Source: Nocardioides panzhihuensis
Lineage (GTDB): Bacteria; Actinomycetota; Actinomycetes; Propionibacteriales; Nocardioidaceae
NCBI RefSeq assembly: GCF_013408335.1
Contig: NZ_JACBZR010000001.1
Span: 4,813,501-4,877,500, forward strand
DNA length: 64,000 nt
Reading direction: 5' to 3'
Part shown: positions 51,972 through 61,142 of the stretch, piece by piece
Layout: every line of letters begins with the position of its first letter
Numbering within the stretch: the stretch's first letter is position 1
Notes under the pieces: generated by a model
The model's input: only the letters and a program-made list of their open reading frames with translations
What the model was told of the DNA's origin: nothing
The model's database searches: none
Translations under genes and position numbers: made by a program

Positions 51972-52389
51972 CGGCTGATCGGTCTCCTTCGGGTCGACCT
52001 CTCCAGAGCCACAGCAGACCCAGGATCGGCAACAGGGCAGGAACGAAACCGTATCCGCTCCCGAACCTCGACCATACCGATGCGTCCGGGAACCAGGACG
52101 GCACCGCCAGCGAGAGCGCTCCGACGACGACGACCCCGGCCAGCTCGATCCACAGCATGACCTTCGCGAACCCGGCCGAGCCGTTGGCCGCTCGGCGGAT
52201 CGCGAACCAGCCCGCGACATAGGTCGCCGCAGCGACCACCGAGAGCGTGTAGGCGACCGGCGCCTCGTCGAACCGGGTGAAGACCTGGACCAGCGACCGG
52301 GCGCCGGCGGCAAGCGCGAAGATCGCGTAGACGGCAAGCAGCACCAGGTGCGGACCGGAACGGGTCTTGGCGGTCGAGGTCGTGCTCAC
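51937..52389 (-). CDS. Small four-helix membrane protein
   Basis: 150 aa with four hydrophobic segments (VLLAVYAIFALAAGARSL, VAYTLSVVAAATYVAGW, IELAGVVVVGALSLAV, VPALLPILGLLWLW) and a charged C-terminus. GTG start overlaps the preceding gene by 4 bases, and its end overlaps the metallo-beta-lactamase-fold gene. Function unknown; probably the second gene of a three-gene operon. Confidence 0.7.
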   Translation of the reverse strand: MSTTSTAKTRSGPHLVLLAVYAIFALAAGARSLVQVFTRFDEAPVAYTLSVVAAATYVAGWFAIRRAANGSAGFAKVMLWIELAGVVVVGALSLAVPSWFPDASVWSRFGSGYGFVPALLPILGLLWLWRGRPEGDRSADESVDSHRNLA

Positions 52390-52742
52390 CTGACCATCAT
52401 GACGCGTACGGCCACGACCCCGGTCGCCAGGGCCGCCGCCGCGATCACGCCGGAGGACCACGTCGAGCGGTCCTCACGCATCGTCTGCAGCGCCAGGGGC
52501 ATCAGGCAGACCAGCGCCCCGAGATAGCCGAGGAAGGTCGACAGCGACTCCGGCTTGCGTCCGGCAGACCAGCCCGCCAGCGCACCCAGCGCGAGCACGA
52601 TCGCCAGGATCTCGAGCATCCACGCCACCTGGTCGAGCCACTTCGGCCGGGGCGCCCTCAGGACCACGCCGAGAGCGGCCGCGATCGTGACGAACGCGGC
52701 ATACCCGGCCACGATAAATCCGATCAGAGTCACGGCGTCCAC
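52386..52742 (-). CDS. Small four-helix membrane protein
   Basis: 118 aa, four predicted membrane segments (VTLIGFIVAGYAAFVTIAAA, WMLEILAIVLALGALAGW, FLGYLGALVCLMPLA, VIAAAALATGVVAVRV). GTG 52742 is chosen since a longer start would overlap the divergent methyltransferase gene. It leads the operon with the next membrane protein and the metallo-beta-lactamase-fold hydrolase. Function unknown. Confidence 0.65.
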   Translation of the reverse strand: MDAVTLIGFIVAGYAAFVTIAAALGVVLRAPRPKWLDQVAWMLEILAIVLALGALAGWSAGRKPESLSTFLGYLGALVCLMPLALQTMREDRSTWSSGVIAAAALATGVVAVRVMMVR

Positions 52743-52758
52743 ATGCCAATCTTCTCCA

Positions 52759-53544
52759 ATGACCTCCACATCGCCCGATCCGGGGCTCGTCGCCCGCCTC
52801 CGCGCCGCGGGCTGCGTCTTCGCCGAGGACGAGGCGGCGCTGCTCGAAGGGGAACCGGTCTCGGCGCAGGAGCGAGAAGCGATGGTCGTACGCCGCCTCG
52901 CCGGTGAGCCGCTGGAGCTGATCCTGGGGTCGGCCGAGTTCTGCGGGCTCCGGATCCGGGTGGCGCCAGGGGTGTTCGTGCCCCGACAGCGCTCGGCCCT
53001 GATGGTCGAGCTCGCCTACCGGAGCGTCGAGCGGGGCGTGGCCCGGAAGGTCCTCGACCTCGGCTGCGGGACCGGGGCGCTGGGTGCCGCCGTCGCGGCA
53101 CGTGTCCAGGACGCCGAGGTCTGGGCCACTGACATCGACCCGGCGGCGGTCGAGTGTGCCCGGAAGAACCTGCCGCGGGGCCGGGTGCTCCTCGGCGACC
53201 TCTATGACCCGCTCCCCCACGACCTCGCCTTCGACGTGATCGTGGCCAACGCTCCGTACGTCCCGAGCGACCAGATCCAGAACATGCCTCCCGAGGCCCG
53301 CGACCACGAGCACCACGTGGCTCTCGACGGTGGGGCGGACGGGCTGGACATCCAGCGCCGCGTGATCGAGCAGGCGCCGAAGCATCTGGCTCCCGGCGGC
53401 GTACTCATCATCGAGACCGGGCAGGAGCAGGCCTCTGTGACCGCCGATCTCATGTGGGCGCAGGGGCTCACCGCGGAGATCCACCACGATGAGGACCTCT
53501 ACGCGACGGCCGTGACGGGCCTGAAAGGCGAGGCGTCCCCCTGA
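52759..53544 (+). CDS. PrmC/HemK-related N5-glutamine methyltransferase-like protein
   Basis: 261 aa. VLDLGCGTGALGAAVAAR is the SAM motif and VIVANAPYVPSDQIQNMPPE replaces the usual NPPY with NAPY, as in the actinobacterial PrmC-related group of unknown substrate. PLELILGSAEFCGLRIRV and VFVPRQRSALMVELA are the HemK-type N-terminal contacts. It is probably not the main release-factor methyltransferase. Starts 17 bases from the divergent membrane-protein gene. Confidence 0.85.
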   Translation: MTSTSPDPGLVARLRAAGCVFAEDEAALLEGEPVSAQEREAMVVRRLAGEPLELILGSAEFCGLRIRVAPGVFVPRQRSALMVELAYRSVERGVARKVLDLGCGTGALGAAVAARVQDAEVWATDIDPAAVECARKNLPRGRVLLGDLYDPLPHDLAFDVIVANAPYVPSDQIQNMPPEARDHEHHVALDGGADGLDIQRRVIEQAPKHLAPGGVLIIETGQEQASVTADLMWAQGLTAEIHHDEDLYATAVTGLKGEASP

Positions 53545-53716
53545 TTGCACACCACCCCCGCAGCGTGCATTCAGAGGGACCACCAGCACCTGGCTCGCAG
53601 CTGTACCGATTCTCGGGCCCCGGGTCAGTCACGAACCCTTGGTGTGTGAGGTCGTCCACCCCCCACCGGTGGACGACCTTCACGCCGATGAAACGGGCCA
53701 CCTGCAGACCCATGAC

Positions 53717-54460
53717 GTGGATTGGGAAGAATTTTTTCGAGAATCCCGTCAGAATTCCGATATGCAGGCTTACGGTCTGACCCATCTGGTGCCGTTGTCC
53801 CTGCTCACAGCGGGGATCGTGGCCATGGTCTGGCTGGGCAGGCGGCAGCGGTCCGAAGCGAGACCGTCGAGATTCTCCCGGGGCTTCGCGCTCGCGATCC
53901 CGCTCACGACCATCCCGCTGCAGGCCCACGAATGGGTCACCGACTTCGATCTCTTCATCGATCTGCCGATCCATCTGTGCGACCTGGCCTGGATCGCGGC
54001 CGCGGTCGCGCTGTGGACCCACCATCCCTACCCGACCGCACTGACCTGCTTCTGGGGCCTGACACTGACCACTCAAGGCGTGTTCACGCCGGACGTGCAG
54101 GACCTCCCAGACGTCAGCTACTTCACCTTCTGGGGCCTGCACCTGATGATCGTGCTCGCCGCCGTCTACCTGATCTTCGGGCTCAAGCTGCTCCCGCGCT
54201 GGCGGGACTACGGCTGGGTGGTCGCGACCACGGCGTTGTGGGCCGCGGCGGCGTACGTCCTCAATCTCGTCCTCGACGCCAACTACGGCTATCTGCGCTA
54301 CAAGCCGGAGTCGGCCTCGATGCTCGACCTGCTGGGTCCGTGGCCGGTCTACATCCTCAACGAGATCCTGCTCGTGGCGGGGATCTGGGCGTTGATCACG
54401 CTCGGACTGAGGATGTGGGCGCGTCAGGACGGGTCGACGAGGACACCGGTGCGCTCGTAG
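53717..54460 (+). CDS. YwaF/TIGR02206 family membrane protein
   Basis: 247 aa with six to seven membrane segments. [36 protein letters not shown] and [17 protein letters not shown] are the conserved blocks of this family of unknown function. GTG 53717 is preferred because family members have ~20 residues before the first conserved His; an ATG at 53762 is possible. The 3' end overlaps the convergent PLP-enzyme gene by 37 bases. Confidence 0.75.
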   Translation: MDWEEFFRESRQNSDMQAYGLTHLVPLSLLTAGIVAMVWLGRRQRSEARPSRFSRGFALAIPLTTIPLQAHEWVTDFDLFIDLPIHLCDLAWIAAAVALWTHHPYPTALTCFWGLTLTTQGVFTPDVQDLPDVSYFTFWGLHLMIVLAAVYLIFGLKLLPRWRDYGWVVATTALWAAAAYVLNLVLDANYGYLRYKPESASMLDLLGPWPVYILNEILLVAGIWALITLGLRMWARQDGSTRTPVRS

Positions 54461-55524
54461 TCGGCGAGCGCGGCGGCATACGGCGCCAGATCGATGCCCT
54501 TCTCGGCCACCCACGCGTCGTCGTAGTAGGACGAGCGATAGCGCTCCCCGGAGTCGCACAGCAGCGAGACGACGCTGCCTTCCTCGCCGGCGTCGACCAT
54601 CCCGCGTACTACCCCCAGCGATGCCCACACATTGGTGCCCGTCGAGGGGCCGACCGAACGGCCCATCCGGGCCGAGAGCCAGCGCATCGTCGCGATCGAC
54701 GCCGCGTCGGGGACCTGGACCATGTCGTCGACGACACCGCCGACGAAGGACGGCTCGACCCGGGGCCGCCCGATCCCCTCGATCCGCGACGGCATCCCGG
54801 TGGCGTAGTCGGAGGTGTCCGTCTCCCAGCCGCCGTAGAAGGCGGAGTTCTCCGGGTCGGCGACCATCAGCCTGGTCGCGTGACGCCGGTAGTGGAGGTA
54901 GCGGCCGATGGTCGCTGAGGTGCCGCCGGTGCCTGCCGAGACGACGATCCAAGCCGGCACCGGGTGCCGCTCCTGCGACATCTGGTCGAAGATGGACTCG
55001 GCGATGTTGTTGTTGCCGCGCCAGTCGGTGGCCCGCTCGGCGTAGGTGAACTGGTCCATGTAGTGGCCGTCGCACTCGCGGGCCAGGCGCTCGGCCTCCG
55101 CGTACATGTCCGGGGCCTTGTCGACGAAGTGGCAGCGCCCGCCGTGCCACTCGATCAGGCGCACCTTCTCCGCCGAGGTCGAGCGTGGCATCACCGCGAC
55201 GAACGGCAGTCCTAGCAGGCCGGCGAAGTAGGCCTCGGAGACCGCGGTGGATCCCGAGGAGGCCTCCACGACCGTCGAGCCCTCATGGAGCCAGCCGTTG
55301 CAGATCGCGTACAGGAACAGCGACCTGGCCAGGCGGTGCTTCAACGAGCCCGTGGGATGGACGGACTCGTCCTTCAGATAGAGGTCGACCCCGCCGCTCG
55401 CACCGTCGCGAACCGGCAGCGGGACCGCGTGCAGGTGGGTGTCGGCCGAGCGTTGAGCGTCGGCCTCGACGCGGCGTACGGCTTCGTCGATCCAGGCGCG
55501 GTGGGAGTCAGAGAGGCGAGGCAC
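54424..55524 (-). CDS. PLP-dependent cysteine synthase-fold enzyme
   Basis: 366 aa fold-type II PLP enzyme. [20 protein letters not shown] carries the PLP Lys, [20 protein letters not shown] the phosphate-side Asn/Ser loop (here SSGST), and [20 protein letters not shown] the glycine loop. [19 protein letters not shown] is typical of the cysteine synthase-like group. Substrate unclear; possibly cysteine or another beta-replacement product. GTG 55524 is chosen over a longer start lacking homology. Confidence 0.85.
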   Translation of the reverse strand: MPRLSDSHRAWIDEAVRRVEADAQRSADTHLHAVPLPVRDGASGGVDLYLKDESVHPTGSLKHRLARSLFLYAICNGWLHEGSTVVEASSGSTAVSEAYFAGLLGLPFVAVMPRSTSAEKVRLIEWHGGRCHFVDKAPDMYAEAERLARECDGHYMDQFTYAERATDWRGNNNIAESIFDQMSQERHPVPAWIVVSAGTGGTSATIGRYLHYRRHATRLMVADPENSAFYGGWETDTSDYATGMPSRIEGIGRPRVEPSFVGGVVDDMVQVPDAASIATMRWLSARMGRSVGPSTGTNVWASLGVVRGMVDAGEEGSVVSLLCDSGERYRSSYYDDAWVAEKGIDLAPYAAALADYERTGVLVDPS

Positions 55525-55685
55525 CGACCGAGCGTAACTCCACCCTGATCCACCCCCGACATGTGCGGTGCGCCACAATGAAAGACCTGATCACGATCGG
55601 GTCCGGCAGTGAAGTTGCCCACAAGTTAGACCGATCTAAGGACCCCGATTAACCATTGCGGCCCCAAAAGCGAGACAAAAGACCT

Positions 55686-57149
55686 GTGGACGAACCTCTT
55701 GACGTAGTGCTGATCGGCGGCGGCATCATGAGCGCCACCCTGGGCGTGCTCCTCCAGGAGCTGGAGCCCAGCTGGTCCATCAAGATGATCGAGCGGCTCG
55801 ACTCGCTCGCCGAGGAGTCGTCCGGCCCGTGGAACAACGCCGGCACCGGTCACTCTGCGCTGTGCGAGCTCAACTACAGCCCGCAGCAGCCCGATGGCTC
55901 GGTCGACATCTCCAAGGCCGTCGCCGTCAACGAGCAGTTCCAGCTCTCCCGGCAGCTGTGGTCCTTCCTGGTCGAGAGCGGCCGCATCCCTGACCCGGAC
56001 AAGTTCATCCACACCGTCCCGCACATGTCCTTCGTGTGGGGCGCGGACAACGTCGAATACCTGCGCAAGCGCTACGAGGCGCTCAAGGACCACGCGCTCT
56101 TCCCCGGGATGGAGTTCTCCACCGACCCCGAGGTCATCCGGGGCTGGGCCCCGCTGCTGCTCGAGGGCCGCTCGGCCAAGTCGCTCGCCGAGGAGCCCGT
56201 CGCGGCCACCTGGACCAACGCCGGGACCGACGTCGACTTCGGCTCGCTCACCTCGATCCTGACCCGCACCCTGGTGGACAAGGGCGCCGACCTCGAGACC
56301 GGCTCCGAGGTCACCGACCTCCACCAGACCATGGACGGCTTCTGGCACATCTACGGCCGCAACGAGTCCGGGAAGTACCACCTGCGCTCGCGGTTCGTCT
56401 TCGTCGGCGCGGGCGGCTACGCCCTGCCGCTGCTGCAGAAGGCCTCGATCCCGGAGATCCGCGGCTTCGGCGGCTTCCCGGTCTCCGGTGAGTTCCTGCG
56501 CACCTCCAAGCCCGAGCTCGTCGCCCAGCACCGCGCCAAGGCCTACGGCAAGGCGGCGGTCGGCGCCCCGCCGATGTCGGTGCCCCACCTCGACACCCGC
56601 CACGTCGCGGGCAAGACCCACCTGATGTTCGGTCCGTACGCCGGGTGGAGCCCGCGCTTCCTCAAGACCGGGTCGCTCACCGACCTGTTCCTCTCGGTCC
56701 GTCCCCACAACCTGGCGCCGATGCTGCGCGCCGGGCTGACCAACATGGACCTGACCGTCTACCTGGTCAAGGAGTTGCTGCGCTCACCGAGCAAGAAGTT
56801 CGACGACCTGCAGGACTTCTTCCCCGCCGCCGACCGCAAGGACTGGGACCGGATCATCGCAGGCCAGCGGGTTCAGGTCATCCGCCCCGACGGGGTGCTC
56901 CAGTTCGGCACCGAGGTCATCACCGCCGAGGACGGCACCATCGCCGGCCTACTCGGCGCCTCCCCCGGCGCCTCGACCGCGCCGGGGATCATGGTCAACG
57001 TCCTGCGCCGCTGCTTCCCCGCCCGCTGGGACGCCTGGCAGCCCCAGCTCAAGACGATGATCCCGGCCACCGGCCCCGAGCTGAGCGCCGACCCCGAGCT
57101 CGCCGCCGAGACCTTCACGCGTACGGACCGCCAGCTCAACCTCGGCTGA
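55686..57149 (+). CDS. mqo: Malate:quinone oxidoreductase
   Basis: 487 aa FAD enzyme that oxidises malate to oxaloacetate and reduces the quinone pool at the membrane. DVVLIGGGIMSATLGVLLQE (FAD loop), SSGPWNNAGTGHSALCELNY, FVFVGAGGYALPLLQKA and LLGASPGASTAPGIMVNVL are diagnostic. GTG 55686 fits the usual N-terminus; a TTG ten codons upstream is possible and neither has a clear ribosome site. The convergent downstream gap holds the 21-bp repeat element. Confidence 0.93.
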   Translation: MDEPLDVVLIGGGIMSATLGVLLQELEPSWSIKMIERLDSLAEESSGPWNNAGTGHSALCELNYSPQQPDGSVDISKAVAVNEQFQLSRQLWSFLVESGRIPDPDKFIHTVPHMSFVWGADNVEYLRKRYEALKDHALFPGMEFSTDPEVIRGWAPLLLEGRSAKSLAEEPVAATWTNAGTDVDFGSLTSILTRTLVDKGADLETGSEVTDLHQTMDGFWHIYGRNESGKYHLRSRFVFVGAGGYALPLLQKASIPEIRGFGGFPVSGEFLRTSKPELVAQHRAKAYGKAAVGAPPMSVPHLDTRHVAGKTHLMFGPYAGWSPRFLKTGSLTDLFLSVRPHNLAPMLRAGLTNMDLTVYLVKELLRSPSKKFDDLQDFFPAADRKDWDRIIAGQRVQVIRPDGVLQFGTEVITAEDGTIAGLLGASPGASTAPGIMVNVLRRCFPARWDAWQPQLKTMIPATGPELSADPELAAETFTRTDRQLNLG

Positions 57150-57163
57150 CCGACCCCAGCCGA

Positions 57164-57326
57164 AGCGTCACCCCCGTCGGCCGAGACGTCACTTAGGTCG
57201 GCCGAGTTGGCAACCCAATGCCCATTCGAGCGACGGGAGTGACGTCTCGACCGACGGGAGTGACGTCTCGCGCGACGGGGGTGACGCCTCGCGCGACGGG
57301 GGTGACGTCTCGGCCGACGCGAGTGA
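57164..57326. repeat. Inverted 21-bp tandem repeat element, copy 2
   Basis: Two left-arm units (57164-57206), a centre GAGTTGGCAACCCAATGCCC, then about four right-arm units in the opposite orientation (57229-57326; GTGACGTCTCGACCGACGGGA and variants), each 21 bp. It lies between convergent mqo and the FAD oxidoreductase and its right arm runs up to that gene's stop, as copy 1 does next to thiP. Its long hairpin could end transcription from both sides. Confidence 0.75.
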
Positions 57327-58688
57327 CTACTCGGAGGTCAGGTGGGCGGCTACGGCGGCGGCCTGGACCCGGATCTCGGGGATGGCGGTGGCCTCGTAGA
57401 GCGCGCCCTTGCAGGGCGGGCCGACGGTCAGAAGATTCGGTACGACGCGACCGCCTGCCCCGATGACGTGGCCGTCCTCGGTGACGTCGATGCCGAGGCG
57501 GAGAGGGTCGGGGGCGATCAGGCCACGCTTCTGGAGCGCCAGCAGGAGAGGGTTGTCGGTGCGGGTGATGTCGGGTGACGGGCCGGTGCAGTTGATCACC
57601 GCGGTCACCATGTGGTCGCCGTCGGCCAGGGAGACGACCGGCCGCCCGGCGGTGTCCGTCCCGCAGCCGAGCACCCCGCCGCCGAGGATCTCCAGACGTC
57701 CCTCGGCCTGGTAGGCCCTCAGGAAGGCTGCGATGCGCGGGGCCATCCGGTGGCGGCGTACCTCCCACTCGCGGGCGTAGAGCTCACGGAAGCGCCGGCG
57801 CTCCAGCTCCGGCAGGCGGCGCCAGATCGACTGGGTCGGGCCGCGGAGGCCGTCGATGACAGCACGCCAGTCGACGCCGAGACCGGTCGCGTGCTCGATC
57901 TGCTCGCGTACGAGCGCGGCGATGCCGTCGGCGGTCAGCGGGCCGTCGGGGACCGGGGTCACCCAGGAGGTGAACTGGTCGTCGACGTGGGGACTCGGGA
58001 CCAGGCCGTGGCGGCTGACCATGATCACCCGGCGGGCCGGGGAGTCGTCGAGGAGCGTGACCGTCGTGTCTATGGCGGTGAGGCCGGTGCCGACGACGAG
58101 CACGGTCGCATCCTTCGGCAAGGCACTGATCCGGGCCACGTCCCACGGGTCCGAAAGGTTCCACGACGCCTCAGGCAGGCCGGCCAGCGGCTGGGGCGGC
58201 GGGTTGCCGTAGGCGAGAACGACGGCATCCGCGGCATGACCCTCATCGTCGTCGCTGGTCAGGATCCGAAAGCCCGGACCGATCGGCTCGACGTCGATCA
58301 CCGTCTCACCAACGGTCTCCAGCGTCCCCTGGCCGGCCTCGGCGGCCTGAGCGAGCCGGTCGCGCAGGTAACGTGAGTAGTCGCGCCGGGGCAGGAAGTC
58401 GGTCGGCCCGAGCTCGACGCCGGCCGCTGCCGCTGCCGCCCAGTCGAGCAGGTCGTCACGATCGTCGGGGAAACCGGACATGTTGTTGGCCCGAACGTTG
58501 AGGAGATGACGGCCGTCGGTGGTCGAGTAGGCGACCCCGTACCCGGCCTCGCCCCGCGACTCGAACAGCGTCACCGACGCGCCCCGGCGGAGCAGGTTGA
58601 TCGCAGTCAGCGTGCCACTCGCTCCTCCCCCGACGATCGCCACCATGGGGCTGGAGGTCGGCATGGGCGGCGCGGCATCTGTCGTCAC
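57327..58688 (-). CDS. FAD/NAD(P)-binding oxidoreductase
   Basis: 453 aa. VAIVGGGASGTLTAINLLRR is the FAD loop, LLNVRANNMSGFPDD and DFLPRRDYSRYLRDRL are typical of the FAD-NAD(P)-binding (NAD_binding_9/HpyO-like) family, and VLVVGTGLTAIDTTVTLLD is the NAD(P) loop. VGPPCKGALYEATAIPEI ends the FAD domain. Substrate unknown. GTG start; divergent from the ArsR-type regulator by ~110 bases. Confidence 0.85.
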   Translation of the reverse strand: MTTDAAPPMPTSSPMVAIVGGGASGTLTAINLLRRGASVTLFESRGEAGYGVAYSTTDGRHLLNVRANNMSGFPDDRDDLLDWAAAAAAGVELGPTDFLPRRDYSRYLRDRLAQAAEAGQGTLETVGETVIDVEPIGPGFRILTSDDDEGHAADAVVLAYGNPPPQPLAGLPEASWNLSDPWDVARISALPKDATVLVVGTGLTAIDTTVTLLDDSPARRVIMVSRHGLVPSPHVDDQFTSWVTPVPDGPLTADGIAALVREQIEHATGLGVDWRAVIDGLRGPTQSIWRRLPELERRRFRELYAREWEVRRHRMAPRIAAFLRAYQAEGRLEILGGGVLGCGTDTAGRPVVSLADGDHMVTAVINCTGPSPDITRTDNPLLLALQKRGLIAPDPLRLGIDVTEDGHVIGAGGRVVPNLLTVGPPCKGALYEATAIPEIRVQAAAVAAHLTSE

Positions 58689-58763
58689 TCCGACAGGGTA
58701 ACGACGCTATGAAGACTTTGTTCACTCGGATACTTGGGTTTCCGCCAGATCACACAGATCTAT

Positions 58764-58791
58764 TTGCAAAGCTTCCTTTGCAGTTTAGGAT
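58764..58791 (+). promoter_or_regulatory. Promoter and operator of the ArsR-type regulator
   Basis: A perfect 7-bp inverted repeat TGCAAAG-CTTC-CTTTGCA (58765-58782) overlaps a promoter: TTGCAA (58764-58769), 16-bp spacer, TAGGAT (58786-58791). The ATG follows 6 bases after the -10, so the message is probably leaderless. Placement suits autorepression by the regulator. Confidence 0.65.
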
Positions 58792-58797
58792 CGCTTC

Positions 58798-59370
58798 ATG
58801 GCAGCTCGCGAGATCGTCCCCGGCGTCGACCAGCTCAAGGCCCTCACCCACCCCGTGCGCGTCCGAATGCTCGGCATCCTCCGCGTCGACGGCCCGGCGA
58901 CGGCGACGACGTTGGCCACCCGGCTCGGCATCAACACCGGTGCGACGTCCTACCACCTCCGGCAGCTCGCCCAACACGGGTTCATCGAGGACGACGAGAG
59001 CCGTGGCAACGCCCGGGAGAGGTGGTGGAAGGCCGCTCACCAGGCGACCGTCACCGGCGACGGGGACGTGCCGGACACTCCCGAGGGTCGCGAGACTCTG
59101 GACGCCTACCTGCAGACCGTCGTCACGATCTATGCCCAGCGCCTCCAGGAGGCGATCGAGGAACGGGCCCTGCTCCCCAAGGAGTGGCGGGAGGCCTTCG
59201 GCCTCAACGACCGCGTCGTGCGCCTGACCCCGAGCCAGGCATCCCAGGTCGAGGAGCAGGTCAACACGCTGATCGACGACCTCGAGGACGACCCCGACGG
59301 CGAGGCCGTGATGTTCCAGTTCCATGTCTTCCCGCTGCCGGGTCACCTCGGAGCCGATCAGGAGAGATAG
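58798..59370 (+). CDS. ArsR-type winged-helix regulator
   Basis: 190 aa. LKALTHPVRVRMLGILRVDG, TTLATRLGINTGATSYHLRQ and LAQHGFIEDD form a winged helix of the ArsR/helix_turn_helix_20 kind; the ~100-residue C-terminal domain (VVTIYAQRLQEAIEERALLP) is the extension seen in regulators next to MFS exporters. The transporter gene follows after 3 bases. Probably senses a transported compound and represses its own operon. Confidence 0.88.
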   Translation: MAAREIVPGVDQLKALTHPVRVRMLGILRVDGPATATTLATRLGINTGATSYHLRQLAQHGFIEDDESRGNARERWWKAAHQATVTGDGDVPDTPEGRETLDAYLQTVVTIYAQRLQEAIEERALLPKEWREAFGLNDRVVRLTPSQASQVEEQVNTLIDDLEDDPDGEAVMFQFHVFPLPGHLGADQER

Positions 59371-59373
59371 ATC

Positions 59374-60627
59374 ATGAAGCTCCCCCTCTACGGCTGGCTC
59401 GCCGCCGAGACCATCTCGCTGGTCGGCACCCGCATCTCGATGCTGGCACTGCCTTGGTTCGTGCTCGAGACGACCGGCAGTCCCACCAAGGCCGGCCTGA
59501 TCGCGCTCTTCGAGCTGACACCGCTGGTGCTCAGCAAGATCTTCGGCGGCCCGGTCATCGACCGCATCGGCCCACGCCGCGTCGCGATCTCCTGCGACCT
59601 CGGCTCGGCCGTCGTGATCGGCCTCATTCCCCTTCTGTACGCAGCAGACCTGCTGCACTTCCCGATCCTGCTGCTCCTCGTCGCGCTCGCCGGCACACTG
59701 CGCGGCCCTGGTGACGCCGCGAAGTCGTCGATGATCCCGCAGCTCGTCGAGGCAGCCGGCGTGCCGACAGAGCGGGTGACCGGGCTCCACTCGTTCGTCG
59801 AGCGCACCGCCTCGATGCTCGGCGCCGCCGCGGCGGGCCTGCTGATCGGCCTGGTCGGTGCGACCGACGCGATCGTGATCGACGCCGCCTCGTTCGCACT
59901 CGCCGCGCTGGTGCTCGCCGCGACGACGGCCGGACTCACCCGTGCTCGACACACGGGATCCGAGGAGCGGGCGGAACGGACCACCGCCATCCCCTATCGG
60001 GCCCAGCTGGCCGAGGGCTGGCACTTCCTTCGCCGGGACCGGGTCCTCATGGGGATCGCATTCATGGTCGCGCTCACCAACCTGATCGACCTCGCCTGGA
60101 GCAGCGTGCTGATGCCCGTATGGGGCCGGGAGCACGCCGGCCCCGAGACGATCGGCCTGCTGTTCGCCACCTTCTCCGGTTTCTCCGCGGTGGGATCGGC
60201 GGTGGCGGCGGCCATCGGCAACCGGATGCGCCGCTACCCGACGTACCTGGCCTGCTTCCTCATCGCCGGGATCCCGCGGTTCCTGGTGCTCGCCTTCGGG
60301 GCGCCGTTGTGGGTCGTGTTCGTGGTCTTCGCGATCGGCGGGACCGCCAGCGGGTTCATCAACCCGATCCTCGGAGCGCTCCAGTTCGAGCGGATCCCCG
60401 CGCACGTGCTCGGCCGGGTGATGTCGCTGATCTCTGCGTTCGCCTGGGGTCTGATGCCGCTCGGAGGCCTGCTCGGTGGCAGCCTGGTCTCCGCGTTCGG
60501 ACTGACCACGGCCCTGGTGGCCTGCGGGATCGCCTACTTCGTGGTCACGATGTTCCCCGCGATCGACCCGACCTGGAAGCAGATAGAGCGGCGCCCTAAC
60601 AAGCCTCTCGTAGCCGCGGGATCCTAG
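59374..60627 (+). CDS. MFS transporter
   Basis: 417 aa with about 12 membrane segments. VGTRISMLALPWFVLETTGS at the N-terminus and GGPVIDRIGPRRVAI (MFS loop 2-3 motif) identify an enterobactin/macrolide-exporter-like (MFS_3) protein. Probably a drug or metabolite exporter controlled by the preceding regulator. Its 3' end overlaps the convergent hypothetical gene by 32 bases. Confidence 0.88.
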   Translation: MKLPLYGWLAAETISLVGTRISMLALPWFVLETTGSPTKAGLIALFELTPLVLSKIFGGPVIDRIGPRRVAISCDLGSAVVIGLIPLLYAADLLHFPILLLLVALAGTLRGPGDAAKSSMIPQLVEAAGVPTERVTGLHSFVERTASMLGAAAAGLLIGLVGATDAIVIDAASFALAALVLAATTAGLTRARHTGSEERAERTTAIPYRAQLAEGWHFLRRDRVLMGIAFMVALTNLIDLAWSSVLMPVWGREHAGPETIGLLFATFSGFSAVGSAVAAAIGNRMRRYPTYLACFLIAGIPRFLVLAFGAPLWVVFVVFAIGGTASGFINPILGALQFERIPAHVLGRVMSLISAFAWGLMPLGGLLGGSLVSAFGLTTALVACGIAYFVVTMFPAIDPTWKQIERRPNKPLVAAGS

Positions 60628-60973
60628 GGATCCCGCCGAGCCGCTTGTTGTAGCGGACGTGGTCGGCGTAACCCTCCAGGAGCGTCCACAACGCCTTGTG
60701 CGCCGGCCACGGGATGGCCTCACCAGGGAAAGCCCAGGTCGAGCCGAAGCCGATCCAGACCGGGACCCACTCCTTGGCACAGTCCCACTCGCCCCGCTTC
60801 GACATCAGCAGCCGGTGGCGGACCTGGAACGCGAGTCGCTGGCCATCCTTCACGATCGGCGCCGCACACACCCGCCACAGCGGCATGTCGAGCGACATCA
60901 GCTCGATCTCGATGTCGCCGAGAACGCGCGGATCCACCAGGACCGTAGCGACGTTCTCGTGCGGGCGCCTCAT
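60596..60973 (-). CDS. Conserved hypothetical protein
   Basis: 125 aa, no signal or membrane segment. VLVDPRVLGDIEIELMSLD, LAFQVRHRLLMSKRGEWDCA and AIPWPAHKALWTLLEGYADH are well-formed but no family is recognised. ATG 60973 is chosen because TAGCGT ends 7 bases before it (possible leaderless promoter); upstream in-frame ATGs would extend it by up to ~36 residues. Divergent from the Mrr-like gene. Confidence 0.5.
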   Translation of the reverse strand: MRRPHENVATVLVDPRVLGDIEIELMSLDMPLWRVCAAPIVKDGQRLAFQVRHRLLMSKRGEWDCAKEWVPVWIGFGSTWAFPGEAIPWPAHKALWTLLEGYADHVRYNKRLGGIPRIPRLREAC

Positions 60974-61142
60974 GCAGATCACGCTAGCGCCGAGCACCGA
61001 CATCCGCTGGCCGATCAGCCAGGAGCGAACATCGAGGCTGATTCGCCACCCCGCCGGACAGAGCCCATGGGTCGGGCCTATCATCCTCCCCAGTCTCGAT
61101 CGGGCAGGGAGGCCCGAGTGGAGGATCGAGAAAGGACCGACG

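Noticed and set aside
57193..57768. 191-aa minus-strand frame ending in heptapeptide repeats (VTPVARD type)
   Set aside because: The heptapeptides come from the 21-bp repeat element and the rest is a shadow of the FAD oxidoreductase; no start signal.
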